From an uncultured Actinomycetes bacterium (GTDB taxonomy: Bacteria > Actinomycetota > Acidimicrobiia > Acidimicrobiales > Acidimicrobilacustridaceae): a DNA stretch of 64,000 nt. Position 1 is the first letter of the stretch; every line of letters begins with the position of its first letter. Location of the stretch: NCBI GenBank assembly GCA_937876315.1, contig CALEHQ010000028.1:1-64000 (forward strand). Reading direction: 5' to 3'. The notes beneath the pieces were generated by a model. The model was not told the DNA's origin. It saw nothing but the letters and a program-made list of their open reading frames with translations, and did not search any database. The position numbers were made by a program, and so were the translations under genes. Positions 16,642 through 25,498 of this stretch are shown here, piece after piece.

Positions 16642-17130
16642 TTAGGCGCTGAGGGGGGTTCCAGCGAATGGCGATGGATCGCCATTTTCTGGAATCTGCG
16701 GAACGGTCCAGTCCATGCGCGCAGACAAATTTGCTGCCACGGCAGCCCATTCGACCGGGTTCCATCCTTGAGCAACAGACTCGACCTGATGGGCTTGGTT
16801 GATGTGCACGAAGGCCGGAAGCGTGTCGAGGCCAAAGGCCTTCGCCGCGGCTCGTTCGGGATCGGCAAAGATCAAGATCTCCGAAGCGAGGGGGCCGACG
16901 TACTCGCGAACCTCAACTTCGGGACCGGTCACGAGAAGGGCGATGCGGACATCAGCCTCGGAATAGTTTCGAAGAACCCGAAGGGCGGTCTTGAGAATCC
17001 AGGAACTTTCGTTGGTGTACGGGTCGAGGACAACGATCGCCAGATGGAAGTTGGTGGTCCATTCCGAGATCGGACGGCCTTCGCCTGTCAGGGGGTTCAG
17101 TTCCACAGCGGCCTGCACATCAGTAGTCAC
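16642..17130 (-). CDS. thioredoxin-like fold protein lacking CxxC
   Basis: A 162-residue protein that I read as a thioredoxin-fold relative: a central beta strand FHLAIVVLDPYTNESS, a second strand IALLVTGPEVEVREY and the cis-Pro-like LDTLPAFVHINQA. There is no CxxC pair, so classical disulfide chemistry is unlikely; it may be structural or a binding protein. GTG 17130 is preferred because a TACCTT box lies 8 nt upstream; the frame extends further but without support. It converges with the solute-binding lipoprotein and is divergent from a small membrane protein. Function unknown. Confidence 0.6.
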   Translation of the reverse strand: MTTDVQAAVELNPLTGEGRPISEWTTNFHLAIVVLDPYTNESSWILKTALRVLRNYSEADVRIALLVTGPEVEVREYVGPLASEILIFADPERAAAKAFGLDTLPAFVHINQAHQVESVAQGWNPVEWAAVAANLSARMDWTVPQIPENGDPSPFAGTPLSA

Positions 17131-17207
17131 AGCCTCAGAAGGTAGCGCGAGTAGGTTGGGGGGAACGCACACGGGCGGCATGCCCGAGAACTTCTTCAGG
17201 AGTCACC

Positions 17208-17654
17208 ATGTTTATCCCCGAAGCACTCACTGGCACCGGTTACCAGATTGTTCTCTTTCTCCACGTTCTTGCCGTGATTGTGGGCTTTGCACCGCTGTGG
17301 CTCACCCCATTGCTCGTCCGTTTGACAGCAGCGGGCGACAAAGCGGCCGCTGACGGTCTCGAGGTCTCCATCCTTCGCTTTTCGCTTCCGGGCATTGGCA
17401 TCGCCGGATTCTTGGGTTTCGCCCTCGCCGGGATGAGCGACAAGTACTACAAGATGTCGCAGTCATGGTTGTCGATTGCTGCGGTGTTGTGGGTCGTGCT
17501 TCTGGCTCTGTTATTCACGGTGGCTCGTCCGGCGATCAAAGCCTTCCGTGACGGAGATGCCGCTGCTCGCAGTCGCATCATGATCGCCACCGGCATCAGC
17601 CACATCATCCTCCTCGTGACGCTGTATCTCATGATCTTCAAGCCGGGCGCCTGA
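17208..17654 (+). CDS. small four-helix membrane protein (DUF2269-like)
   Basis: A 148-residue integral membrane protein with four predicted helices, roughly 12-33, 55-76, 86-106 and 124-145. The first helix holds VLFLHVLAVIVGFAPLWLTP, with a His in the membrane as in DUF2269-like and related proteins. Function is unknown. The ATG has an excellent ribosome site (AGGAG 5 nt upstream), which contrasts with the leaderless starts around it. It lies 25 nt before the next gene on the same strand. Confidence 0.72.
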   Translation: MFIPEALTGTGYQIVLFLHVLAVIVGFAPLWLTPLLVRLTAAGDKAAADGLEVSILRFSLPGIGIAGFLGFALAGMSDKYYKMSQSWLSIAAVLWVVLLALLFTVARPAIKAFRDGDAAARSRIMIATGISHIILLVTLYLMIFKPGA

Positions 17655-17679
17655 AGTACCTCGGTAGGGTGCGGCTCTG

Positions 17680-18480
17680 ATGCACCCCGTTGAACGACTC
17701 CGATACGTGGCTCGAGCCACGGGCTATCCCCAAAGCTTGATCGTTTCTGAAACGGCGCGGGCGCTCGCAAGTTTCGCTAGTGATCCGCAAGGACTCGTTA
17801 CGGCGTGTCGGCGAATGGTCCAGCGTCAACCAGGGTCTGCGCCGTTGGTGTGGCTGTGTGCGCGAGTTTTGTGTGCGGGCGACCCGTACACGGAGATTCG
17901 CGCGGCGCTCGAAGAACTCGAAGGAGACCGCACGTCGGTTGAACTTGCGCATTCGCTTCCCGATGAAGCCACCGTCGTTGTTTTGGGCTGGCCTGAGCTC
18001 ATTGGCGCGGCATTGCCGCGTCGCGGCGATATTGAAGTCCTGGTCGTCGACGTGCACCAAGAGGGTGGGGGTCTGGTGACGCAACTGGTTGATGCTGATG
18101 TGAACGCGCTTGATGTTCCGTTAGCGGGACTAGGCGCAGCTGTTGCCGACGCCGACCTTGTGCTTCTCGAAGCTTCAGCCGTGGCTCCAACCGAATGGCT
18201 TGGCGTCTCCGGCTCACTGGCGGCAGCCTCGGTTGCGAAAGCACGCGAAATACCGGTGTGGGCCGTTGCCGGAGTCGGGCGGTTCCTTCCGCAGCGAATG
18301 TGGGAGCCAGTCCGTGAGCGGATCATCCCCGAAGAAGCATGGGATGCCGACGACGAAGTCGTACCCCTGGCCATGCTTGACAGGATCGTGGGTCCTACTG
18401 GTCCGCTCAGTGTCGCTGATGCATTACGACGAACCGATTGTCCGATCGCTACCGAGTTGTTTAAGGGCGACGTCATCTAG
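17680..18480 (+). CDS. eIF-2B-like family protein (NagB/RpiA-type fold)
   Basis: A 266-residue protein. The C-terminal half carries LVLLEASAVAPTEWLGVSGS and AKAREIPVWAVAGVGRFLP, resembling the core of the eIF-2B alpha/beta/delta family, which in bacteria includes methylthioribose-1-phosphate isomerase and ribose-1,5-bisphosphate isomerase. The N-terminal 90 residues look helical as in that family. The usual isomerase Cys and Asp residues are not evident, so the reaction is unknown. A TAGGGT box 9 nt before ATG 17680 may drive a leaderless message. It precedes the DUF885-eutBC group by 21 nt. Confidence 0.6.
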   Translation: MHPVERLRYVARATGYPQSLIVSETARALASFASDPQGLVTACRRMVQRQPGSAPLVWLCARVLCAGDPYTEIRAALEELEGDRTSVELAHSLPDEATVVVLGWPELIGAALPRRGDIEVLVVDVHQEGGGLVTQLVDADVNALDVPLAGLGAAVADADLVLLEASAVAPTEWLGVSGSLAAASVAKAREIPVWAVAGVGRFLPQRMWEPVRERIIPEEAWDADDEVVPLAMLDRIVGPTGPLSVADALRRTDCPIATELFKGDVI

Positions 18481-18488
18481 TCCGCCGG

Positions 18489-18494
18489 TAGGGT
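18489..18494 (+). promoter_or_regulatory. -10 box of a leaderless promoter (DUF885-eutBC)
   Basis: TAGGGT 7 nt before ATG 18502. It would start a transcript covering the DUF885 gene, eutB and eutC. Confidence 0.4.
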
Positions 18495-18501
18495 TTTAGC
18501 T

Positions 18502-19707
18502 ATGAGCGCTCCGATCACTGACACTCTGATCGTCGATCGCTACCTCGAACTTGGGCTTCGGATGGGCCGCCACATCGAAGGTTTTGTCGATGCCTATTAC
18601 GGCCCAGCCGTGCTTGCTGATCAAGTCGCCACTGAGCCGACGCTCGCACCGGATGTTCTCCTTGCCGCTGCTGGTCAACTGATTGTTGATCTCGATGCAG
18701 GAATCGACGACGACCTCCTTGATGTGTCGCGCCGCCGATGGCTTCGAGCGCAGGCGACCGGCATGCACACCTCTGCTCGCAAGATGGCAGGCGAGGAAAT
18801 CTCCTACGTCGACGAAGTCGAATGGTGTTACGGGGTTCGACCCACATTTCGTGACGAAGATCGATTTGCAGCGGCCCATGAGCGACTTGATGCGGTGCTG
18901 CCGGGCACTGGACCCGTGCGCGAGCGAATCATTACGTGGCGTGAAGCTCAAGCGATCCCGGTTGATCGTCTCGACGCGGTACTTCGAACGATTGCAGAGG
19001 ACTTTCGCGAACGAACGCAGCGACAGTTCGGTTTGCCTGAAGGCGAACACATCGCGTGGGAACTCGCAACAAATCAACCATGGTCGGGCTTCAACTATTA
19101 CGAGGGAAACCTGCAAAGCCGAGTGGCCATCAACACCGACCTGCCGGTGCTGGCGACGAGCATCGGTCACCTCGTTGCCCACGAGGCCTATCCAGGCCAC
19201 CACACCGAACACTCACGCAAAGAAGCTGGGCTCGTTCGTTCTCGAGGTTGGCAAGAGGAATCAATCTTCTGTGTGGGAACGCCGCAATGCCTGATCGCCG
19301 AAGGGTTGGCCGATCTGGCATTGGAGGTCATCGCTGGTGACGTCCCCGATCTATTGGTGGCCGAACACTTGCGAAGCAATGGCATCGAGTTTGATTCGGA
19401 GATTGCTCACGCTGTTCGCGTTGCGAGTGAATCGATGGATGCTGTTCGGGCCAATGCTGCATGGCTGCTGCATGAAGATGGCGCAGCCATCGATGATGTT
19501 GTTGCCTACATCGAACGTTGGGGATTGCTTCCGCATGCTCGGGCGGAAAAAGCGATTGAGTTTCTGACTTCGCCCACATGGCGCGCGTACATCTCGTGTT
19601 ATGTCGAAGGCTTGCCGCTTTGTCGTAACTGGGTCGGTGGCGATCCTGCCCGGTTCGCGACGCTGTTGACCGAACAAGTGGTTCCGGACGATCTGGTAGG
19701 CGCGTGA
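18502..19707 (+). CDS. DUF885-family putative metallopeptidase
   Basis: A 401-residue protein of the DUF885 group. The zinc-binding motif HEAYPGHHTEH (HExxxGHH) is present at about residue 230, and the downstream segment ESIFCVGTPQCLIAEGLADL supplies the usual second conserved Glu. The family is thought to contain carboxypeptidase-like metalloenzymes, but substrates are mostly unknown. No signal peptide is seen, so it acts in the cytoplasm. Its stop codon overlaps the eutB start (GTGA), which indicates co-translation with ethanolamine ammonia-lyase and hints at a substrate-releasing role for an ethanolamine-containing compound; this is speculation. Confidence 0.82.
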   Translation: MSAPITDTLIVDRYLELGLRMGRHIEGFVDAYYGPAVLADQVATEPTLAPDVLLAAAGQLIVDLDAGIDDDLLDVSRRRWLRAQATGMHTSARKMAGEEISYVDEVEWCYGVRPTFRDEDRFAAAHERLDAVLPGTGPVRERIITWREAQAIPVDRLDAVLRTIAEDFRERTQRQFGLPEGEHIAWELATNQPWSGFNYYEGNLQSRVAINTDLPVLATSIGHLVAHEAYPGHHTEHSRKEAGLVRSRGWQEESIFCVGTPQCLIAEGLADLALEVIAGDVPDLLVAEHLRSNGIEFDSEIAHAVRVASESMDAVRANAAWLLHEDGAAIDDVVAYIERWGLLPHARAEKAIEFLTSPTWRAYISCYVEGLPLCRNWVGGDPARFATLLTEQVVPDDLVGA

Positions 19708-21104
19708 AGCGGTCGGTCACGCTGCGTGGCGAAACCTTCGCCTTCGCTGACCTTCGCGAACTCATGGCGCGCGCAAACGAACCCAAGGCAGGCGATCGGC
19801 TGGCGGGAATCGCGGCGGATTCGGAACGAGAACGAGTGGCAGCCAAGATGGCGCTAGCCGAAGTTCCACTTCATGCGTTCCTCGATGAGTCATTGATCGA
19901 AGACGATGTGACCGCTCTGGTCGTCTCTTCGCTCGATCAAGAGGCATTCGCACCGCTTCGTTCGCTCACCGTGGGCGAACTACGTGAACTCGTGCTCACC
20001 TCCTCCTTTGCTGCCGAGTGGGAGCGTGGCCTGAAGAGCGCGCTCACCCCTGAGATGGTTGCTGGCGTCACCCGGATCATGAGCGCACGCGATCTCATGA
20101 CTGCGGCGGCTCCATTGCGTGCTGTCACGAAGTGCCGAAACACAATGGGTGAACGTGGGGTTCTCGGAGTTCGAGTTCAGCCCAATCATCCAACCGATGA
20201 CATTGCAGGCGTGTTGCTCTCGGCTCTTGATGGGCTGTTGTTCGGCTGTGGAGATGCACTAATCGGAGTGAATCCAGCAGGCGACTCCATCGAGAACGTC
20301 ATCGCTCTTGAGTATGCGCTTCATGATCTGATCAGCGCTGTCGGTGTTCCGACGCAATCATGTGTGCTCGCTCATATCACGACCCAATTGGCAGCGCTTG
20401 AACGAGGTGCTCCCGTCGACCTCCTTTTTCAAAGCATCGGTGGCACCGAAGCAACGAATGCCGGGTTCGGCGTCACGTTGCAAGGGCTGGCCGAAGGGCG
20501 AGAAGCGGTCTTGGCCTCACATGCAGGACGTAACGAATTCATCGGCGACAACGTCATGTATTTCGAAACTGGTCAAGGCACTGCGCTTTCGGTTGACGGT
20601 CATGGTGGGATTGATCAGCTCACCTGCGAGGCGCGCGCCTACGGAGTGGCGCGCACGTTCGATCCGTTCCTCGTGAATTCCGTCGTCGGTTTTATAGGGC
20701 CGGAATATCTCGCCAACGAGCGGGAAATCATGCGGGCTGGTTTGGAAGACCACTTCATGGGCAAATTGCTTGGCCTGCCGATGGGGATCGACATTTGCTA
20801 CACGAATCACGTTGAAGCGAACCAAGACACCACCGATCAACTGCTTGTCCTTCTTGCTACTGCAGGCTGCAACTTCGTGATGGGTGTGCCGGGTTCTGAT
20901 GACGTGATGCTCAACTATCAGTCCACCAGCTATCACGATGCTGCTGGCGTGCGTGAACTCGTCGGTGCGCGCCCCGCCCCTGAGTTCGAAGAGTGGCTTG
21001 AGCGAACTGGAATCTATGACGGCGGGAAGTTGTCGGAACTCGCGGCGACTGGTCCTGATTCGCTGCTTGCGTTCACTAGTTCCTTGAAGGAACTGGGTCT
21101 ATGA
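19704..21104 (+). CDS. eutB: ethanolamine ammonia-lyase large subunit
   Basis: A 466-residue EutB, the adenosylcobalamin-dependent large chain that converts ethanolamine to acetaldehyde and ammonia. Recognisable blocks are LREELMARAN-like FADLRELMARANEPKAGD, GVRVQPNHPTDDIAGVL, DALIGVNPAGDSIENV, SIGGTEATNAGFGV, ETGQGTALSVDGHGG and MGIDICYTNHVEANQD. Length matches the family. It overlaps the preceding DUF885 gene by 4 bp and the following eutC by 4 bp. No eutA reactivase and no microcompartment shell genes are in the window, so this is a bare cytosolic enzyme, common outside enteric bacteria. Confidence 0.95.
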   Translation: MKRSVTLRGETFAFADLRELMARANEPKAGDRLAGIAADSERERVAAKMALAEVPLHAFLDESLIEDDVTALVVSSLDQEAFAPLRSLTVGELRELVLTSSFAAEWERGLKSALTPEMVAGVTRIMSARDLMTAAAPLRAVTKCRNTMGERGVLGVRVQPNHPTDDIAGVLLSALDGLLFGCGDALIGVNPAGDSIENVIALEYALHDLISAVGVPTQSCVLAHITTQLAALERGAPVDLLFQSIGGTEATNAGFGVTLQGLAEGREAVLASHAGRNEFIGDNVMYFETGQGTALSVDGHGGIDQLTCEARAYGVARTFDPFLVNSVVGFIGPEYLANEREIMRAGLEDHFMGKLLGLPMGIDICYTNHVEANQDTTDQLLVLLATAGCNFVMGVPGSDDVMLNYQSTSYHDAAGVRELVGARPAPEFEEWLERTGIYDGGKLSELAATGPDSLLAFTSSLKELGL

Positions 21105-21889
21105 GCGACAACCTTCCCAGCCCCATCCAACGGGCGGTCGACGCAGGCGACAACGTTTCTGAAGTCACACCCGCACGGTTGTTCATTGGTCGATCCGGAA
21201 CGGCGTATCGAACTTCTACGCAACTGCAACTTCGCGCCGACCACGCATTTGCGAAAGATGCTCTTGAAGCCTCGCTCTCGCTTGCCGAGCCACCAATGAA
21301 AGAACTCGTCGAGCGCTTTGGTCTTTTTGAAGTTGCAACGCAAGCCGACTCTCACGAGGAGTACTTGGCCCGGCCAGATAAAGGTCGTCGCCTTGCTGTC
21401 GGTGTCGCCGAAACATTGCGTGCGAACTGTCCGTCCGCTGTTGAGGTGCAATTCGTGGTTGGGGACGGTCTCTCCCCACTAGCGGTGCGAGCGCAGGTCC
21501 CGTCGTTACTCGGTCCGCTCATTGATCACGCGTCGGCCCGCGGTCTGTCGATAGGTCGCCCGTTCTTTGTCCGTTATTGCCGCGTTGGGGTCATGAACGA
21601 CATCGGCGAGGCCCTTGACGCGCAGAATGTGATCCTTCTCGTAGGGGAGCGTCCTGGGCTTGCTACTGCTGAAAGCCTTTCTGCCTACATGGCTCATCGT
21701 CCCCGAAGCGGGGATACCGATGCGCAGCGGAACCTTGTCTCGAACATCCATTCTTCCGGAGTCGGCACCGAAGATGCGGTGCGTCGAATCCTCGGATTGG
21801 TCGATTCCTTGCAACTTCAGGGCCGAAGCGGCTTCACGGTAAAGGAATCTGCTCAACCAACGGCTCTACCGGGGGCCGGCGGCCGATAG
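21101..21889 (+). CDS. eutC: ethanolamine ammonia-lyase small subunit
   Basis: A 262-residue EutC, the small chain that completes the cobalamin site. The strongest block is RYCRVGVMNDIGEALDAQ, followed by LLVGERPGLATAESLSAYM and YMAHRPRSGDTDAQRNLVSN, all standard for EutC. The N-terminal TPARLFIGRSGTAYRT fits as well. ATG overlaps the eutB stop (ATGA). A CitE-like lyase follows after 9 nt, so acetaldehyde-derived acetyl-CoA metabolism may be in the same transcript, though a TAGTTT box before that gene could give a separate start. Confidence 0.94.
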   Translation: MSDNLPSPIQRAVDAGDNVSEVTPARLFIGRSGTAYRTSTQLQLRADHAFAKDALEASLSLAEPPMKELVERFGLFEVATQADSHEEYLARPDKGRRLAVGVAETLRANCPSAVEVQFVVGDGLSPLAVRAQVPSLLGPLIDHASARGLSIGRPFFVRYCRVGVMNDIGEALDAQNVILLVGERPGLATAESLSAYMAHRPRSGDTDAQRNLVSNIHSSGVGTEDAVRRILGLVDSLQLQGRSGFTVKESAQPTALPGAGGR

Positions 21890-21892
21890 TTT
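21887..21892 (+). promoter_or_regulatory. -10 box of a leaderless promoter (malyl-CoA lyase gene)
   Basis: TAGTTT overlaps the eutC stop codon and ends 6 nt before ATG 21899, suggesting an internal promoter for the two CitE-like genes. Confidence 0.35.
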
Positions 21893-21898
21893 CAGGGG

Positions 21899-22948
21899 AT
21901 GCGAAACCCCAAGGACTTCTTCCGCCCCCTTGCCGTGGGCGCCCCCGAACCGGTGCGAGAAATCCCGGTCAAGCCCGCCCGCATGATTCATTTCTTCCCG
22001 CCTTCCAACGAGAAGATGGTGAGCAAGCTTCCGACAATCGTTCCGACGGTCGACGTGTTGCTCGGGAATCTTGAAGACGGTGTTCCGGCTACGGACAAAG
22101 AAGCAGCGCGCGCTGGTCTGGTGAATGTCGGTAAGACCATTGAGTTCGGAAAGACCCAGTTCTGGACTCGTGTGAACTCGCTTGATTCACCATGGGGTCT
22201 CGACGACATCGTTACGGCGGTTACCGAGATTGGCGACAAGCTCGACGTCATCATGATCCCGAAGGTCGAGGGTCCTGAAGACATCCACTATGTCGATCGT
22301 CTACTGGCGCAACTTGAGGCGAAAGCGAAGTTGGATCGCCCGATTCTCGTACACGCAATTCTTGAAACCGCGCGTGGCGTTGCCAACGTCGAAGAAATCT
22401 GCGGAGCAAGTCCCCGCATGCAGGGCCTTTCCCTGGGTCCGGCTGACCTAGCGGCCAATCGCCGCATGAAGACCACCCGTGTTGGCGGCGGTCATCCGGG
22501 GTACCTGGTTCGTCAAGATCCGATCGACGGAAACATCGAAGGCGATCGCACGATTTATCAGCAAGACCTCTGGCACTACACGCTTGCTCGCATGGTCGAT
22601 GCGTGCGTGGCCAACGGCATCCTTCCGTTCTATGGCCCATTCGGCGATATTGCCGACGTCGTCGCGTGCGAAGACCAGTTCCGCAATGCCTTCCTTCTTG
22701 GCTGCGTCGGTGCATGGAGCCTTCACCCAGTGCAGATCGCAATCGCCAAGCGCGTCTTCAGTCCCGATCCCGCCGACGTTGCACACGCACGTCGTGTTAT
22801 CGAGGCAATGGGCGACGGAACCGGAGCCATCATGCTTGACGGAAAGATGGAAGACGACGCGTCGGTGAAGCAATGCCGTGTCATGGTCGAACTCGCGACT
22901 TCGCTTGCTGCTGACGATGCTGAACTCGCTGCCGCCTACGGACTTTGA
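21899..22948 (+). CDS. malyl-CoA / methylmalyl-CoA lyase-type HpcH/HpaI aldolase
   Basis: A 349-residue CitE-superfamily lyase of the longer type. Blocks: [20 protein letters not shown] (substrate CoA and metal region), [39 protein letters not shown] with the metal-binding Glu, and [18 protein letters not shown] with the metal-binding Asp. The length and C-terminal extension fit L-malyl-CoA/beta-methylmalyl-CoA lyase (Mcl1) of the ethylmalonyl-CoA and 3-hydroxypropionate pathways, which cleaves methylmalyl-CoA to glyoxylate and propionyl-CoA and condenses glyoxylate with acetyl-CoA. A citramalyl-CoA lyase is an alternative. It is followed after 11 nt by a second, shorter CitE homologue. Confidence 0.85.
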   Translation: MRNPKDFFRPLAVGAPEPVREIPVKPARMIHFFPPSNEKMVSKLPTIVPTVDVLLGNLEDGVPATDKEAARAGLVNVGKTIEFGKTQFWTRVNSLDSPWGLDDIVTAVTEIGDKLDVIMIPKVEGPEDIHYVDRLLAQLEAKAKLDRPILVHAILETARGVANVEEICGASPRMQGLSLGPADLAANRRMKTTRVGGGHPGYLVRQDPIDGNIEGDRTIYQQDLWHYTLARMVDACVANGILPFYGPFGDIADVVACEDQFRNAFLLGCVGAWSLHPVQIAIAKRVFSPDPADVAHARRVIEAMGDGTGAIMLDGKMEDDASVKQCRVMVELATSLAADDAELAAAYGL

Positions 22949-22959
22949 GGATCTTGGAC

Positions 22960-23832
22960 ATGAGTGAAGCGTTGCGTCCCCGTCGTTCTGTTCTCTACAT
23001 GCCAGGTGCAAATGAGCGGGCACTCGAAAAAGCCAAAGGTATTCCTGCCGATGCGCTGATTCTTGACCTTGAAGATGCTGTCGCTCCTGACGCTAAGACC
23101 GAAGCACGTGCACGAGTATGTGCTGCGGCGGCAAGCGGGGAATACGGTGCCAAGGAAATTGCGATTCGCATTAATGGAATCGGTACGCAATGGCACGATG
23201 ACGACATCGCCGCTGCGGCTGCAGCCGGCCCCGATGCGATCGTTGTTCCGAAGGTGAACTCGGCCGAAGAAGTTGCCCAACTGGTGGCTTCGCTCGATGC
23301 CGCGGGTGCGCCTGCTCACACCAAGTTGTGGGCAATGCTTGAAACGCCAGTGGCGATTCTCAATGCCGAATCAATCGCGACCGCATCTGATCGGCTCACG
23401 GTATTGGTGATGGGCACCAACGATCTCGCTAAAGAGTTGTACGCCGAGCACGTCCCGGGCCGCGCTCCACTGCAGTTTGGATTACAGAAGTGTCTTATGG
23501 CGGCGCGTTTGGCCGGCAAGGTCATTCTTGATGGTGTCTACAACGACATCAAAGACGACGAAGGCTTTCGTGCCGAAGCGCTCCAAGGCAAGCAGTTCGG
23601 GTTCGCCGGCAAGACGCTTATTCATCCAAGTCAGGTGGAACCGTGTAATGAGGTGTTCGCTCCGTCCGACGATGAGATCGAACATTCTCGCAAGGTGATC
23701 GCTGCATTCAATGAGGCGCAGGCCGAAGGGCGCGGCGTTGTTACCGTCGACGGCCGCATGATCGAAAACCTGCACGTCGACAATGCCCTGCGAATCCTCG
23801 CCGTTGCCGACGCAATCGCGGCGCTTGGTTAA
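22960..23832 (+). CDS. CitE-like lyase / malyl-CoA thioesterase (Mcl2-type)
   Basis: A 290-residue HpcH/HpaI-family protein. RRSVLYMPGANERALEKAKG, ADALILDLEDAVAPDAK (metal-binding Asp), EIAIRINGIGTQW, KLWAMLETPVAILNAESIA (metal-binding Glu) and FAGKTLIHPSQV are canonical. In Rhodobacter the shorter paralogue next to Mcl1 hydrolyses malyl-CoA to malate (Mcl2); in Mycobacterium the related Rv2498c is a beta-hydroxyacyl-CoA lyase. Pairing of a long and a short CitE favours the Mcl1/Mcl2 division of labour. ATG 22960 has GAGG about 9 nt upstream and is preferred to the TTG at 22945. Confidence 0.85.
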   Translation: MSEALRPRRSVLYMPGANERALEKAKGIPADALILDLEDAVAPDAKTEARARVCAAAASGEYGAKEIAIRINGIGTQWHDDDIAAAAAAGPDAIVVPKVNSAEEVAQLVASLDAAGAPAHTKLWAMLETPVAILNAESIATASDRLTVLVMGTNDLAKELYAEHVPGRAPLQFGLQKCLMAARLAGKVILDGVYNDIKDDEGFRAEALQGKQFGFAGKTLIHPSQVEPCNEVFAPSDDEIEHSRKVIAAFNEAQAEGRGVVTVDGRMIENLHVDNALRILAVADAIAALG

Positions 23833-23849
23833 CGACGCGGGTTAGAGGT

Positions 23850-25454
23850 TCACTTCACCGCATCGAGCATGCGGCGTGCGATCACCTTAAGGCACAACGT
23901 TTCGTCGGCGCCTTCAAAAATGGACAGCACGCGTGCGTCGACGAAGTAGCGACTGACGCTGTATTCCTCGGCATAACCGAAGCCACCGTGGATCTGCATC
24001 GCTTCACGTGTGACCCATTCAGCGGCCTTGCACACATAGGCCTTGACCATTGAAGCTTCGAGGATTCCTCCGCCGTTCGCCATCATCTTGGCGACCTCGT
24101 AGGAGAACTGACGTGCGGCCTGAGTGAGCACCACCATGCGGCCGAGCTTGGCCTGGGTGAGCTGGTATTCGGCGATGGGCTGACCAAAGACCACTCGGTC
24201 GAGCGCGTACTGGTGAGCGTCTTCGTATGCGGCTTGCATGACGCCAACAGCGCGAGCGGCCGTCTGCAAACGACCATTTTCGAAACCGGCCATTTGGTAA
24301 TAAAAGCCCTTGCCGAGGCCTTCATCGCCACCGACCTGATTCGCTTCGGAGACAAACCAGTTGTCGAACGCGATTTCGTAGGAATGCATGCCGCGGTAGC
24401 CGATGGTGTCGATTGCTCGGCCTTCCATCTTTCCGCCCCCCGGTGCTCCGCCATCGGTGCCGGCTTCCTGAACAAACGCGAAACCGTGGCCTTCGCCGCG
24501 GGGCTTGGGCACCACGAACATCGTGAGTGCTTTGTGCGTGAGTGACTTATCGGTGTTGGTGCGAGCGAGAAGCATGAGGGCATCGGCCCGAGCGCCAAAG
24601 GTGCACCAGGTCTTCACGCCGTTGATGAGCCAACCGCCGTCAGTGGGCGTAGCGGTGGCCTTCACGCCGGCAACGTCAGATCCGTAATCGGGTTCGGTGA
24701 CGGCCACAGCAGCCATCACTTCGGCCGAGGCCAACTTTGGAAGCCATTCGCGTCGTTGCGCTTCGGTCCCACCCGCCAAAAGGGCGCGGGTGAGGATTTC
24801 AGGACGCGTGATGAGTGAGCCACCGGCTCCGAGAGACACCTTTGCGAGTTCTTCGGTGGCCACAACCATGCCCATGTACTCGCTCTCGCCACCTTCGCTG
24901 TACCCGTCGTATTCGACTGGCACTGAGAGTCCGAATCCACCGAGTTCGGCCAGACCCTGAATCAGGTCTTCGGGGATATCCAAGTTTTCGCGATGAATAT
25001 GTTCTGCAACAGGTGCAATTTTTTCGTTGGCGAATCGTCGGAACGTGTCCTGCACCATTTCAAAATCACTCTCGAGGTGGCGAGGTCCGGGAGTGTCTGC
25101 CAGCGACGCCAAGAACTCTGGTGCGCGGAAAGATGAAACAAACTCGCGGGTGCCGTCGAGCACTCCGGGCGTGATATTCCAGTCGGCTTCACGGCCGAAC
25201 AACTTGGGAATGAGTTCGCCAACTGCATCGGCGATATAGGCGCACGCGATCTTGGCTTCGAGTTCGCCCTTGGTTCCGTAAACGAGCATGGCCCGACCGG
25301 TTTCAACCGCCGACGCTGCGTGAGCGATGTCGTAGGCCACGACCTGGTTCACATCGGGCCCACCAGTGGTGGCGATGTGGCGGATGCCGTCATCGACCAC
25401 CCCGTGGGCGAGGTCGATGACGGAAGCGGCAGTGGTCAGATCCGGAGCAGTCAT
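23850..25454 (-). CDS. mcd: methylsuccinyl-CoA dehydrogenase-like acyl-CoA dehydrogenase
   Basis: A 534-residue acyl-CoA dehydrogenase with an extra helical N-terminal domain of about 150 residues, the layout of (2S)-methylsuccinyl-CoA dehydrogenase. Diagnostic stretches are YGSDVAGVKATATPT, TDGGAPGGGKMEGRAIDTI, IGYRGMHSYEIAFDNWFV and IHGGFGYAEEYSVSRYFVD, with SIFEGADETLCLKV around the catalytic Glu. The enzyme oxidises methylsuccinyl-CoA to mesaconyl-CoA in acetyl-CoA assimilation. It converges with the Mcl genes and lies beside a MaoC hydratase, which supports the assignment. A TAACCT box is 7 nt before ATG 25454. Confidence 0.85.
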   Translation of the reverse strand: MTAPDLTTAASVIDLAHGVVDDGIRHIATTGGPDVNQVVAYDIAHAASAVETGRAMLVYGTKGELEAKIACAYIADAVGELIPKLFGREADWNITPGVLDGTREFVSSFRAPEFLASLADTPGPRHLESDFEMVQDTFRRFANEKIAPVAEHIHRENLDIPEDLIQGLAELGGFGLSVPVEYDGYSEGGESEYMGMVVATEELAKVSLGAGGSLITRPEILTRALLAGGTEAQRREWLPKLASAEVMAAVAVTEPDYGSDVAGVKATATPTDGGWLINGVKTWCTFGARADALMLLARTNTDKSLTHKALTMFVVPKPRGEGHGFAFVQEAGTDGGAPGGGKMEGRAIDTIGYRGMHSYEIAFDNWFVSEANQVGGDEGLGKGFYYQMAGFENGRLQTAARAVGVMQAAYEDAHQYALDRVVFGQPIAEYQLTQAKLGRMVVLTQAARQFSYEVAKMMANGGGILEASMVKAYVCKAAEWVTREAMQIHGGFGYAEEYSVSRYFVDARVLSIFEGADETLCLKVIARRMLDAVK

Positions 25455-25461
25455 AGGCCGA

Positions 25462-25467
25462 AGGTTA
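25462..25467 (-). promoter_or_regulatory. -10 box of a leaderless promoter (mcd)
   Basis: TAACCT on the minus strand, 7 nt before ATG 25454, located in the 44-nt gap after the amidohydrolase gene. Confidence 0.4.
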
Positions 25468-25498
25468 CCCATCGGTCACCTTGGCATTCTCATCAGGC

